From Nautilus pompilius (taxonomy: Eukaryota; Mollusca; Cephalopoda; Nautilida; Nautilidae), in contig JACATO010000595.1 in assembly GCA_018389105.1 (NCBI GenBank), positions 1 to 64,000 of the forward strand: DNA of 64,000 nt, written 5' to 3'. Of the stretch, positions 12,465 through 24,256 are shown one piece after another. The number at the start of each line of letters is the position of its first letter. The first letter of the stretch is position 1. The translations under genes and the position numbers were made by a program. The notes below the pieces were generated by a model. That model did not search any database. It saw only the letters and a list, made by a program, of their open reading frames with translations, and was not told the origin of the DNA.

Positions 12465-12775
12465 CAGCACAGTAGTCCAGTGGTTAAAAACACTGAATGG
12501 TTACTCAAGAAAGGTCAAGGAAGGGACCAAGTTTGCTTCCTGTTGGAATGGCTCAGTTTTGGTAAACCGCCGAGGCACGGTTTCTTTACACTCTTCTCCT
12601 CATTAAACAATCGTGTGGGTTTCCTTCCACATCTAAAAATGAAGAGCTCTGGTAGCCATTTCCCCGATGTCAGAAGTTCCAGATTCCATGTGGCACGGTA
12701 TTTGCAATCAGAAAACCACATCACTGTTCCTTCCCCATGGCTGTTTACATTGTCAGAGTACAACAACAATAGCTA
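12465..12775 (+). repeat. second tRNA-headed SINE with ACAACAACAAT tail
   Basis: The repeat opens GGGCAGCACAGTAGTCCAGT, an A-box-like head, and closes with an ACAACAACAAT tail similar to the (CAA)n tail of the SINE at 35007-35324. The 182-codon open frame that spans it (12387-12935) has no recognisable protein features and is read as chance. Confidence 0.5.
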
Positions 12776-13539
12776 TGGTTATTATATTGCATACATAAAG
12801 AAAACCACAATTTTGTTTCCCAGATTTCTCAATAAATTTTTACACAATCAATTCAATACAAAACAGATAAACAAACAAATACATTCTCAAACAAAATCAG
12901 AAAGGCTGCTGTTATGGTGCAATTTGAGGATATAATCAGGAATGAAGCATTCTGGAAAAATCAGAAAATTTGCACCTGTGGGGTAGGTCACCGGCTGTCT
13001 GAATCATCCATACTAACCACTATTACTGCTGTCTATTAGAATAAACCGGAAAAAAAATTACTTATTTAATAAATCAAAATAAAGAAGTGAAAACTACTGC
13101 TTATTAAGAATAGAAAGATGGATGTATGAGGATGCAGCATTAACCTTTTCCATTCAAAAAATGCAATGTCTAATAGGCAAAACGTGTAGACAATTTCCAA
13201 GACAGATGCACAAAATGAACCTTTCTGATTAAAATTATTTAAAAACATTTTAAAAAGTCACGGAATGGCTGAACTAGCACTAATGACTTAGCACAGTTCA
13301 GTAATCCAAATGAAAAGAAAATTGGTATTTATAGTGCAGAAAGTAAAAAAAAGACAGACTAAACAATATTGATTGGTTTTCTAGAATCTCCTCACTGTCA
13401 TTACTTTTGACACCAAGTCTGTTGACCTTACTCTAATACTCAACTGATGGTACAGAATTATAGCTATGTTTACCACTACAAAGGTTTTCACCTCCTTCTT
13501 GGTGTCCGTCCGTTCAAGTGTTGTCAATTCAGCCTGTCT

Positions 13540-13870
13540 TCCTCCAAGACTGTGTGGTGTAGCAGTTAGACTCTTCAGTTATGTTATTGAAGAAATCTGG
13601 TATCAGATCAAAGAAATTGACTGGCCTCATGTCATCAAGGAAATAGATCTTTAGGCCAACAGACTGCAGATGCATTGGTACATTATCCTGCTGCATATGG
13701 CTCAAACTCACTCCACTCAACAACACCATTCTCACTATCAACATCCAATGCCTATCCATCGCTGTCTGAGCAGTTAAATTATGAGATCCAAGGTATGACC
13801 ACATCACCAGAAGGAAAAGATTCACTGTTAGATTCCATCGTGTATCAAGCAAATAATCAAACTCAGTAAT
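13540..13870 (-). pseudogene. Tc1-like transposase remnant
   Basis: The minus strand encodes a fragment resembling the middle of Tc1 transposases: a hydrophobic VMWSYLGSHNL strand, MDRHWMLIVRMVLL, then MQQDNVPMH, which corresponds to the second catalytic aspartate block (QDN-P-H). The stretch after it diverges and is interrupted. No TIRs were identified, so only the coding remnant is called. Confidence 0.4.
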
Positions 13871-14135
13871 CACTAGGCTCACAGTGGTAGGTAGCTTCAC
13901 TAGTAAAATCACTTTTGCAGGAAAATAAAAAACAAATAGTGATGAAGCAATATGCAGACAAGCATCCTTCTACATGTACTATCGTTTGTGTAGATGGAAG
14001 TGATCATTGAATAAATCAGTGCATGGCTGGTTTTAGCTGGCTTAAATGTGAAAGGATTAAATATTTTAATTTGCATAAAAAGGGAAATAATTCTGTTTTA
14101 AAGAGAGCAGTGATAAATTAACAAGTGAAACTTAC

Positions 14136-14237
14136 TGTCTATGTTGCTACCTGAGTGCTGGACAACACACTGCTGCCCAGATATATCCATCGAAATTACA
14201 GCCACATCTGACCTTTCACCTCTCTCAGATTGGCCAC
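14136..14237 (-). CDS. internal coding exon of a minus-strand gene
   Basis: A 102-nt exon with a pyrimidine-rich acceptor (TTAGATTTCATAG) and a GTAAGT donor, both strong. After two leading bases it gives 33 open codons, including SERGERSDVAVISMDISGQQ and CVVQHSGSNID, and leaves one base. It is therefore a symmetric phase-1 exon. It lies on the same strand as, and upstream of, the exons at 7367-7483, 5299-5377 and 371-409, and probably belongs to the same gene. Intervening exons would be needed to reconcile phase. The composition is soluble and serine/glycine-rich; no family was recognised. Confidence 0.55.
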
Positions 14238-16235
14238 CTATGAAATCTAATACCAGAAAGCATAACTGACATAGTTACATCCCTAATGATTCATTTTTTC
14301 CCCTGCACGAGTAGAATTGGGTAGCGAGCATCAAGCAAAACATAAAATTAACAAAAAGGAACAGTTAGTAAATCAAACAGATGTACCAGTTTATGAGTTT
14401 CTAAGCCAACCACCTTATATCAGAGTATATGATTAATTATTTTTCATTTTATATAACCTGAAGATATTAATATTAATTTTCATTATATATAAGACACATC
14501 TAATCTTTTTTCGAAGTGGTTTAAGATTAAACATGTAGAAACATTTTGGTCTCTGTCTGTCTGTTCAAATTCAGTTTTTCATTGAGGAAGGAAACAAAAA
14601 GGGAACATGAATGCATTTCTCTCATTGGACATCATTTCCCTCGAGTGAATACTAGTGTTTCTCAGTGATTTTAGCTTTATTTATTTCCTGGTGATCTCAA
14701 GTCTGTTTTCCTTATGTTGGGATTGTGAGTGAAGCTGCTCCCTGTTTTGCTTCCAGAAGGAAGATCACCTGTAGTCAAGCACTTCAGACACTCTATAATG
14801 GTCTTTAAAAAAAGAATTAAAAATAATTATGAAAATCGCAAAGCTTTCTGACAACATTATTACCATGAGAAACCTCCTAAAAAAACAATGACAAATTCTT
14901 CCAATCTTTGGAAAATAAGCACAGATTTGTACCTAAAACAATCATACAAGAAACAAACAAAAAAGAAACAGGATGCCAAGTTGGAACAATCCAAACAGAG
15001 TTCAAAATTCTTGAAATGTGTACAGAGACTTTTCACATTATCATCATTATGGTGTAACCATGATAATTCAGGTGACTGCCCAAACCAACTGTCAAGCAAG
15101 AGACGTCAAATATACCAGTTCTTTATACACTTCATTTTCAGTCAGCAATTACTAAAAAAAGCCATTCATGACATCTTAACTGATTTATCTAAATTGTCAT
15201 GTGAACTGGTCCTTGCAAAGACTGCTTGAGGTTTGTAAGTGCATATGTTGGGTGAATGCCACAGTCCCATATTTACTATTATTTAACTTCATCTTAATAC
15301 ATTTTTTAGTAAACTTTAGAAGTTATATAAGCTACATCATGGACTACAGTGGACGCAGGGCTTGGTGAAAACCTCTGCATATGAAAGCCAATGTAAAGCA
15401 CAGGTTTGCATGGGTCCAAAAACTGATACATGAACCTATGGAATTTTGGATGTCTGTTCTGTTCTCTGATGAGACTGCTTCATCAATTCATATCAAACGG
15501 ATAAATATTACATTTCAAGCCCCATGAAGCATTTCAGGAGGCCTCCTTGCCCACAGTTCAACACAGTGGGTTTGTGACCAGAGATATGAGATGTTGGAAA
15601 CACTGACTTGGCATTTCATGAGGGAAATCTGAATTCTGTTGCATATACATCCATTTTCAATAATTATCTTCGGCCACTTTTCAACAAGGGATTTTGCATC
15701 TGAAGACAATTTCTGCAAGAATTTGTGCCACTTGCTGTACACAAAACCACCACCCTATGGAAGAAACAAAAGGTTGAGTACCTAGGGGACCTGACACGAA
15801 TCTGATAAAGAATACCTTGATCTCCAACTAAAAAACGAGATCTATTTCTGTGGCAAATCTTAAAAACTTTGACCATGTTATCACAAACTCTCATCACATA
15901 CATGCCACATGAACTAGTCCTCCACCAGATACTAGATATTAATTTCATGTTTTCTACTATTTTGCACGACTCATAAGTGTACATCTGTACCACAATAACA
16001 ATTACTTATGCTACATTCTCATTTTCTTCTATAGATGGGATCTGTACCAATTTGTAAAAGATTTTCAATTATTGCTCCAACTTAATATGTCAAAATTTCT
16101 GGAAAATATTTCAGAATTCAACAATATCACAGAATTTTTAAAAAAAATTTGTCTATGGTTAGGATGGAGTCAAATATGAAATAATATCAACTTGTAAATA
16201 TTGGAAGTTTTTACTTTTAACTTATTCATTTGCAG
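14238..16235. other. intron-like DNA with an unassigned minus-strand open region
   Basis: Mostly AT-rich and non-coding. Minus-strand open stretches around 15515-15993 read GGGFVYSKWHKFLQKL and WPKIIIENGCIC. They look like a decayed protein, possibly transposon-derived, but I cannot name the family and stops interrupt it. Confidence 0.3.
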
Positions 16236-17200
16236 GTTGTTTGCAAATTATTGATGAAAAGGCAGCAGTAAAGTTAAATTTAAAGCCGGGACAAAAGCTT
16301 TGCTCTAACTGTGAGGGAAAAAAGACTTATGAAGAAGAAATAGAACAAGTTGAGCTTCATGTTGCTGGTGAATATGAACCTCTTGAAAGTGTGAAAGATC
16401 TCGATACAAGTTTTACATCCCTTGGTTGCTCTCCCATCAAACCTGTGAGCAGCTCAAATAAGTCTGGATATACAAAAAGAAAACTCAAACAGATGACAGA
16501 CATAACTCAAGAAAAGGTATCAAAAATACTGGGAGTGAATGAAGCTGCGCTGACTTCACAGACAGCATCTTGTAACAAATGCCCTGATCTGGATGAGTTC
16601 ATACATGATCTGAAAATAAAAGTTAATAGAAGTACAACAAATGAAAAAATAAAAATTTTAAACCCTTCTTCCCTCTCAATATTTTCAGAAATCTCTTTGA
16701 CTGCAGATGAAGACAACGACCAAGATAATTATTTTCCAGGAAAATGTTTTCATGCATATATGACGACGACTGGGTTGTGGGTACCATAGTGGAGAAATCA
16801 GATGATAACCATGATGTGTTGGTCAATTTTATGAAGAATATCCTTTAAAAATGGCCAGCAAGACAGGATTTATGTTGGGTGCCATTCAACCATGTGCTGT
16901 GCTGTATGGATGCACCTCAGGCTACTGGACATGGAGGGCGACAATACATACTTGCTGATCACGACTCTAAAAACATTCTGACTCTGCTTTCCTTGAGAAA
17001 ATGAAAAGTTAATGCATAAATAGTTTCATGTTAGTGTAAATATACAACTGCTACATATTTCTTCAAAGGGATATTGTGAAGTACACAGTTTGCACTCGAT
17101 GCACCTTTTGAACTTCTGTTTAATAAGTTTGTATGTGCAAATGTGCAAAGAATGATAATTTTTACTCATTCTCTACACTGTACTTCATTGCAATAAAGTT
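16236..17200 (+). pseudogene. terminal exon of a transposon-like gene, frameshifted
   Basis: A strong acceptor (TTATTCATTTGCAG) at 16235 opens a reading frame of about 184 codons. The start resembles a cysteine-pair motif found in TE-associated proteins of many invertebrates (LKPGQKLCSNCEGKK, CxxC). A second frame, beginning CIYDDDWVVGTIVEKSDD near 16755, continues the similarity with WVPFNH and GRQYILADHDSK, so a frameshift separates the two halves. An AATAAA signal lies near 17191. I infer a former transposon-encoded or transposon-derived gene. The exact superfamily is not clear, and it could be a host gene whose frame is disturbed by an assembly error. Confidence 0.45.
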
Positions 17201-17507
17201 GGTTCATTTTTCACATTTTTTTCGTTGGTGCTATTGCAGGGCCCAGGAATGTGATGAACAAGGAGACCTAGGTCTATCTTCTTTCATCTCCTAAATAGCT
17301 GGTATGACAACATGACAAAAATATATCTGTTTAGCCTTTACATAATGTTCTCCATTAGCTATGGCATTCTAAAATTGCCAAAAAATCACTGCGGAAGTTT
17401 TTTTTTATCCAAGGAGAGTACTCAAAGGAAGAAATTCACAATATAAATGCATTTTACTATTACCCAACCCTTGCTGTACAAGCTTGGCAAGTTTCATGGC
17501 TCTAGGC

Positions 17508-18727
17508 CAGGGGTAGGCAAACTTTTCTCCCCAAGGACCACATGGAACATCCATAAGGTCTCTAGCGGGCCACATTCGACAAAAAATTAAATTTAATAAA
17601 AGTTATTTTCACACAAAAATACAATTATCATGACAGGTTTACACAGACTTTCCTGGTGAATAATGCAACGGAATGATAACACAGTGTGAAGTGGATGCTC
17701 ACCTTCCACTTTGGCATTAAGCAGCTTTATGAGGCCAACATGTTTTCCTGTTAATGCAGGTGCACCATCTGTTGTAATGATTGCCAACTTCTTCCAAGGT
17801 AAACCAGATCCATACAAATCTTGGCCAGTTGTGGTGTCCTTCAATGGTTTCAACTGACAGCAACTCTTTAGTAATTGCAAAATTATCATCAATTCCTCTA
17901 ATAAACACAAGCAGTTGTGCTGTGTCTTGTATGTCAGTGATCTCATCTAGTGCCAGTGAGTACCACTCGAATGACTTGCCAGCCTCAAGTAGTTGTTCTA
18001 ACAGATTCTATGAAATGACATCATACGACGATGAACTACAGTTCTCCTTGACAAAGATATAGCTTCAATTTTTGTTCTGACTTCTGGGCATGCAATATCA
18101 ACAGCATCAAGCATACAATCCTTTAAAAATACTACTGCTTCAGAAAATGCTTTGTTATGTTTGGCAATTTTATAAGCAAGGACAAAACTGGCCTTTGGGC
18201 CGCCTCTTGTATGGTTGTTTGTTTTACAAAAAAGTTTGTTGTTGTTTAAACCTCTCAACACGTCATCGGCTATTCACTGTAGTTCAGTTTTCTGATAAAT
18301 TACTTCCAAAGTTTGTGCTTAGTCCGAAAATGTCTGTTTCAAATTGTACTCCTTAAAACAGCAACACTTTATGCCATATTAGGCACACTGCTTCACTTCT
18401 AATATTTGTAAATAAGTATTTGTACATCCATTCCTTGTTAAATGTACGGCATTCATCTTCATTTTTCCAGGGTTTTTGTAGCATTCATTGTTGATAACAA
18501 AATTTGAATATATGTTAATATATATATTAAAAGACTTTAAACATAATACTACGTCCATCGCTATCATCTGTTTCTGTTTAAACATGGCTGCGAAATCTCA
18601 TTGTAGTCTCGTTAAGTGTGTTATTCTGTGTGAGAATATCTGGAACCGCACAAATTGACATCGCCCTGCAAGAACGTTTGGCTGGCTGCACAAATAGACC
18701 TGGAGGGCAGTAGTTTGCCCACCCCTG
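17508..18727 (-). mobile_element. 1.2-kb internally deleted hAT transposon with perfect 8-bp TSD
   Basis: Termini CAGGGGTAGGCAAACTTTT and GTTTGCCCACCCCTG form the inverted repeats typical of the MER5/Charlie-like hAT group. The flanks are the identical octamer CTCTAGGC at 17500-17507 and 18728-18735, so both boundaries are exact to the base. The 1220-bp interior encodes only the middle part of a transposase on the minus strand, so the element is non-autonomous by internal deletion. Confidence 0.9.
17593..18261 (-). pseudogene. partial hAT transposase (GTF2IRD2/ZBED-like)
   Basis: The minus strand reads, in two or more frames, a transposase core: an N-terminal KASFVLAYKIAKHNKAFSE segment, RTKIEAISLSRRTV, then LFVMRGID-like and AIITTDGAPALTGKHVG, which is the conserved ITDGAPAM motif of hAT transposases carrying a catalytic aspartate, and finally CIIHQESLC (the C-x2-H motif). 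The BED finger and the C-terminal dimerisation domain are missing. It closely parallels the motif order in the better preserved transposase at 43039-44808. Confidence 0.75.
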
Positions 18728-18876
18728 CTCTAGGCCTACCCAAAGTGTTGACAGCAGGGTCTTTTAAAATGCATTAAAAGAGAAAAAATTTATTTTCACA
18801 AATAAGGGCCAATATTAAAGTCTCCATATCTCTGTGGCTAAAAATTATATTCAGGATTTACTTATTTTCTAATTAC

Positions 18877-18920
18877 CTGCTTGCCATATTTTTTGCAATT
18901 TTTTCTGAGATGGTCATCAC
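18877..18920 (-). CDS. possible small coding exon
   Basis: A 44-nt minus-strand segment with a CAG|GTAATT donor gives 14 open codons, DDHLRKNCKKYGKQ. The acceptor (GTCCACAG) has a poor pyrimidine tract, and the open frame continues upstream for about ten more codons, so the 5' edge is uncertain. It would sit upstream of the other predicted exons of the minus-strand gene. Confidence 0.25.
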
Positions 18921-19344
18921 CTGTGGACTTTTCATCATAATAATATTTGCAAAGTTGTTATTCGAGCAAAAGGCAGAGGGAGTTACTTTGATGAAGCAAA
19001 GGTTTAAGTCACAAGTTTATTATTTTATTTCTTTTGCATCCATCTACTGAATCTTACATTCACTATTATGGTGAGAAATGAATAAAATGGTGATATTCTT
19101 CTGTAGATAATTGTTCCACATTTGTGTTTGCTTCAAACCTTTTTGCCAGTAGTTCACATATAACTATATATGAGGATACAAACAATATACACCCTGATGT
19201 ATTCATGAATTATAAAATATATATATAAAATATTAATGGTGATTTCAGGTCTGAAAATTATGGTTCTGTTAAACTGTTTAAAGTAGGGTTTAGTTTGTTA
19301 GAATTTAATTATTTAAAAAACACAAACAATGTTCTATTGCAGAC

Positions 19345-19452
19345 AGGGCAGGTAGGCAGGTAGGACGGTAGGTAGGAAGGGTAGGTAGGTAGGTGGAGGT
19401 AGGCGAGGTAGGTAGGTAAGGTAGGCAGGTGGGTAGGTAGGTAGGTAGGAGA
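19345..19452. repeat. (TAGG)n-type microsatellite
   Basis: About 108 bp of GGTAGGTAGG-like tetranucleotide repeats with scattered G/C interruptions. It separates the intronic repeats from the CpG-rich candidate promoter region. Confidence 0.9.
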
Positions 19453-20139
19453 CCTTAAGGCTGAAGGCAGAAGTAATTTTTATCCTGATCCATTAAGACA
19501 TTTTTTCCATTTGCCAGATGTAATCTGATAATTACAGTACACGGTAATACACGGGCTCATTAGGCCATAGTCAGTACAGTATTCTTACCTCTCCACCACC
19601 CACAAACAGTCGGTGTATCACCTACAACAACAGAACTCCACCATCTTCTAAAAGTATTGTATTTCTCAACTCCGAGTCCAACCGGCTCTCGGCGGTTTCC
19701 TGTTTTACCGTCGTAAAGTAATAAATATCTCTTAAATATAACAAACAACTCACTGTATGTAGAAGTGAAATATCACATCGCCGACGAATACCGACAGATA
19801 ACCGCAGTAAAATCGCCACAGGGACAAACGACGCCGTCAATTACTTCAACACAGGAATTCATTCTCGATGGCCGTCGTCCTCTGGATTCCGTAATAATCC
19901 CCGTCCTCCAAGCCAAGATATCGCTGCATTACCATCAGCACCCGTATCTATAACCAATCAGTCTGTGTAATCGGTAATCTCCATCAGTAATTTGTCGGTT
20001 ATTAAGCAAAGTACGGAACAATCTGCTGCTGGAGCTCGTGGACGACCACGAGGCGTTTAGATAAAATAGGAAACCGAGTTTTAAGTGAAATTTAAACAAG
20101 TATTTTATTTTACGACGGTAAAATAGGAAACCGCCCCAC

Positions 20140-20480
20140 ACTTTACAGTGATATCATCATCATCATCACTGGTGATGAGAGACTAACATCGACAACGAAA
20201 CCAAACCGGTCAGGGACCCAGTCCGCCCGCCATTGTAGCCGCCGTCGTCTGCCCGGCCGGCCGCCACCTTCACCACCCAATCACATCACATCACCGTCGG
20301 CTAACTCCTCCATCAATTACTCCTCCGGTTAATTTCACAAGCCAGCGAGATAATGTACTCGTAAGGAGAGACAAACCTGAGAGTTTAGAAGGAGACTCGC
20401 AGTCCGTCTCCAGTTCTTCTGCCATCCAACTACACGACCTTTAACCTAAACATGGCGCCATTTTCCGCGGGGAGACATCA
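20140..20480 (-). promoter_or_regulatory. CpG-rich candidate promoter and 5' UTR
   Basis: This stretch is sharply richer in G, C and CpG than its surroundings. It holds a CCGCCCGCCATTG block, a CCCAATCAC element (CCAAT-like) and GGCGCCATTTTCCGCGGGG, whose reverse strand reads AAAATGGCGCC, a YY1-like site common at animal start sites. The orientation is inferred from the minus-strand exons downstream. A minus-strand GAGAG|GTAAGA donor at 19588/19589 could end the first exon. A plus-strand promoter cannot be excluded, because the only plus-strand coding region nearby is a transposon. Confidence 0.45.
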
Positions 20481-20979
20481 CTGCAAAATCTATACTCTGA
20501 ATAATATTTGTCTTATTTTTAAGTTAGAATTTTATTAATAATGTTTAAAATATACGTATAAATTTTAAAGATTTAGTAATTCAATGTCAGCCTTAAATTT
20601 AATGTTCAATCCATATTTCGTTCCAAAGTAGTTTTGGCTAAAACCCTGTAGTTCTAACATACACAGGGACCGTTCATGTTACAGAAAACTAGGCGATGTG
20701 AAGTAAAATATCTTAATGCATTAAAAAAATCTTTCTTTCTTTTTTCTTTGTCTGTAAACATTCAAAATTAGTCTTCAGTATCATTGTAGTAGGAATAGTG
20801 GAGGTATCTAAAATAATATTTGTTAGATGTGGTTGTAGATGTTTTCTGATTATGAAAATTATTCTCGTAATTACCATTGAAGGAAAACACTGTATTTTAC
20901 ATTGGGCAGTGAAAATATCGTAGCAATCCTAGTACCTAGTGAAGCAATTTTTTTCATTCCAGACTTCAGCAGCCTTAAA

Positions 20980-22190
20980 ATGAAGCGGCAACAAAATATA
21001 CTAGAGTTCATGCGAAAAATCCCAAGAACTGAAAGTTCAAAGGAAGAGGCCAGTGAGGATGTAACAGTAACACAGCCATCTTTGATGAATGATACTGATG
21101 AGACTTCTGCTTCTGATACTGTGCCACCTACAGATGAGGCAGATGCCGCATCATCTCTTCCAGACTGCTGGAGTATGAAGCAATATGAGGAGTTCCCAAA
21201 AAAATATGGTGGATTGATTGTTCATAGCAAGAAACTTGGTTGTGATCACTGTGCCAAATTTGATTCCTTAAACATGGAGGGAATTCAGGTGTCAATTGCA
21301 TGGGGAAGCTGCAGTGTTGAAGCCTCATGGAAGGATAAAACCATCCAGCAAGCATCTCTCAGGAAGAAAATGAAAGAGCATTTTTCATCAAAGGCACATA
21401 ATGTTTGTGTAAAGCAACTACAGAGTCGTGCAGATGATGCAATTACAAAATGCATTGATAACACGAACCAGAAACATTTGGCCTCTACATGCAGAGTTTT
21501 CAATACGGTCTCCAGTTTAGCAAAAAGCAGCAGGCAATTTTCTGATGCTATAGATGAGATTGAGCTTCAAATAAAAAATGGAGTTGACATGGGTGTTGGA
21601 CTTCATTCTCGCAAAACTGCTGTGAAAATAGTTGATCACATTGCAAAGGAGATAAAAAAATTAAATATTTAACAAAATTTAAAAATCTGTCATTGTGGAT
21701 GAAGCTTCAACCATATCTAGTAAGCCTGTGGTTATAATTTTTTAAATATCGTGGTCTATCACCAACAATTTTCTTTGATTTGATCAAATTGGAAAGACAG
21801 GGGGCAGAAACAATACACGCATCTTTGTTAAAGAGTTTGCATGATGGTGGATTTGATAATGAATATTTGAGAAATAATTTGATTGCTTTCTGTTTAGATG
21901 GGGCAAGTGTAATGCTTGGCCGCAATTCTAGGGTAGGCATTAGATTTAAAAATGATTTTCCTAATATTGTCATTTGGCATTGTTTAAATCATCGTTTGCA
22001 ACTTGTTCTGGACGATTCTGTCAATGATATAAAACAAGTGGATCACTTCAAAATATTCATGGATAAAATCTACACAATCTTTCACCAATCAAACAAAAAC
22101 CAAATGCAACTCTTCAAAATTTCAGAAGAACTTGGACAAATTCTAAAATGTCTTCAAAACAATACATATATCACTTTGGTTTCTAATGTA
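20980..22190 (+). pseudogene. hAT transposase pseudogene, KIAA1586-like
   Basis: The start MKRQQNILEFMRKIPRTES resembles the N-terminus of the KIAA1586 group, vertebrate genes derived from a hAT transposase. The first frame runs 230 codons and includes a GCDHC zinc-ligand pair and a WKDKTIQQASLRKKMKEH segment, ending at the stop 21670-21672. After a frameshift the frame at 21780-22193 carries the hAT core motif AFCLDGASVMLGRNSR and HCLNHRLQL. The C-terminal half is absent: from 22148 the sequence runs into the duplicated chimeric segment. No terminal repeats were found. A host copy is unlikely given the stop and truncation. Confidence 0.7.
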
Positions 22191-23284
22191 TAAATTTTAA
22201 ACTACAACAATTTTACAGGTAAACATGAGACTAAAGCCTCTTTTTAAAACATTTCCTGATGTGAAGTAGCTTCGGTTCTCTAAAACAGAACAGAGAATCC
22301 AATTTTCTGTTTTTAAAATATTAATTTATATTTCTTCAAGGTGGCTTGAGACAGTGCACTTCTGCTGCTGGTAAATAAGGTTTTTGAATTCTGTAAGTAA
22401 AAATCAGTTATGGTTGTTGTACCCAGCCTATCTATGGAGTGAAGCCGAACTGGTCTGCATCCGTCGCTGTCTCCGCAAGTTCTCGTGTGGCAGGTCCAAT
22501 GTTATTTCAAGCAGAAAGCCCCAGTGGCAACAGTTCCACTGCCAGCCCCCGTCCGCAACAGCAGCCAGTGGCCTGACGCAAGCCTGAGTCATTGCTGCAG
22601 CTGGCAAGCCAGCGGGGTGATAGGGAGCCATATGGTTGTTAATCTAAATAGTTGTGGACTGCTGCCTAAACAGAATTGCCATCAGCAAATATACCCCTCT
22701 GATGACCACCTTCATGGATCAGAAAAGATGAAAGTCAAACTTACTATAATCAGGTGGATGTTGTTCTTAATGATGCACAACAATGCTGCCATACTCAACT
22801 ACCCAGCACCACACAGTTATCTCAAAAATCCAGCACAGTAAATATGACAGATTTTGGAAAAGCCAGGCTCTTTTCAGGCATATATATCCACACAACCATA
22901 CATGGTTCATTTACTCTATATTTTTTGAATTACCAATTTCATGGTAGCTGAGGATAATATTCTCTTTTCAAGCATCAAATATTTCTCAACTCATACAATC
23001 AGAGAGTCAAAGGTACACCAGTTTACAATCATTTAGACATACGATAGATAGGTCCATTGGTTATGGTGCTTCCAATGAACTGATTTTAGTATAATACAGA
23101 CACAGAGATAACACAGATTAAAGCTTATCTACAATTCAGTGGTAGAGATACAGTATTCAGCATCTTCAAATGTACAATAGTTTTTTGTTATCATTTAATA
23201 CTACACTTCTATTTTGCCCTAAACATTTTGTTTAAAACTAATAATAATACATTAACAATTTTTGATTTCTGTTTCTCAAAGATT

Positions 23285-23708
23285 TTTTGAAACACAGAAA
23301 GTCTCCTGTAACACCACATCCCATGGAGGTTAAGGATCCAGAGGACATCACAACCTCTGAAGCAATAGCTACAGAGGAAGGTGTCCAGGCCCCTGGAACA
23401 GACAAAGGCCTGAACTCCTCAACCCCAAATAGCCAAAAATCAAGGAGATGAGGCCCCAAGCGGACCAGCCCCAAATCTAACCCACCCACACCACCAAAAA
23501 GGGAAATATGGAAGACAGCCGGGCCCGCTCGCTGGAGGCCCCTCTCCGACACTTTTTAGAATCAGTCACAGCCCCCCCCCTATCTGTCACCATGACTCAG
23601 GGGGTTGATGAAATGGAAGTGCCCCACCCGAAAAGGTGCCACTTTCATTTTGGACAGATCTTTAGGATACAACTCTGTGATGCCCCCAGGACGATGAGCC
23701 AGGTTTAG
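23285..23708 (+). pseudogene. LINE ORF1 C-terminal fragment
   Basis: Translation shows the ORF1 tail shared by LINE copies in this window: TPPK-type and SLEAP motifs, then a TQGVDEMEVP-like ending, followed by a degraded ORF1-ORF2 spacer that ends near AGCAATCATGTGAA where the ORF2 ATG would be. No ORF2 follows. It is truncated and joined directly to the 5' UTR of a second LINE fragment. Confidence 0.7.
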
Positions 23709-23749
23709 CAATCATGTGAACACTTAGCTTATTGTCGCCCTTTTCTCAG

Positions 23750-24256
23750 TGAGCTTTAGTTTACCTGCCAACTGTAAGATATTTAAATACTTCTGTCCTT
23801 ATTCTGTTTGTTCCTATCTCCACTTAGTTTCCTTTACAGTTGTTTGTATTTTTTCGAACTTAATAAATATTAAAAAAACGATGGAGCCTCAGCCATCAGC
23901 CTCCTCAGCAGGTTCCAGCTGTGCCAGAACGGCTAGACAAAGGAAGGTAGGGGCTAGCAATAATAATCTGAAGGACTATGAGGACAACGGAGGAACACAG
24001 ACCCGTCCAACCCTCGGAATCTAAATTCCGAGAAGAGCAGCTCGCTCTTCCTCCAGGCCAACAAAGCGGTAAGTTGCCTGGAAGTCGGGAAAGCGTCGCT
24101 CGATGCCAGACTCAGCGAGAAAGTCCGTGCAGTCATCTCCAGCTGTGGAGGGGCCATCGAGATGCTGGATTAATCTCGACCAAAAGCCTCTCCATTAACG
24201 GAATAAACTATACTGTAAGAGGGGCCAGTCCCGTGGCCCGGATAAAGGTCCGCGGA
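23750..24256 (+). pseudogene. LINE 5' UTR end plus ORF1 N-terminal fragment
   Basis: The ATG at 23881 opens MEPQPSASSAGSSCA, matching the MEPQPST start of the ORF1 at 31779, 39286 and 41249. Out of frame after about 30 codons, the SSLFLQANKAVS...GKALLDARLSEKV segment of the RRM-like ORF1 core is visible. The sequence breaks in the IKVRG motif at 24256, exactly where PAN2-derived sequence starts. Confidence 0.7.

Larger units (their letters stand above)
22148..24256. repeat. duplicated chimeric segment, copy 1
   Basis: This 2.1-kb stretch recurs at 37545-39702 at high identity by eye, in the same orientation. In order it holds an unidentified 1-kb block, a LINE ORF1 3' part (about 23285-23705) and another LINE's 5' UTR end with ORF1 start (23750-24256). 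Differences are a perfectly inverted 26-bp block (22175-22200 against 37572-37597) and a deletion here between CATCTTC direct repeats near 23160. Copy 1 stops abruptly at 24256, where the PAN2 retrocopy begins. Confidence 0.85.

Noticed and set aside
22384-22587. Open frame shared with 37737-37982
   Set aside because: It lies in the duplicated block, has no start context or protein family features, and codon changes between copies show no coding bias that I can see.
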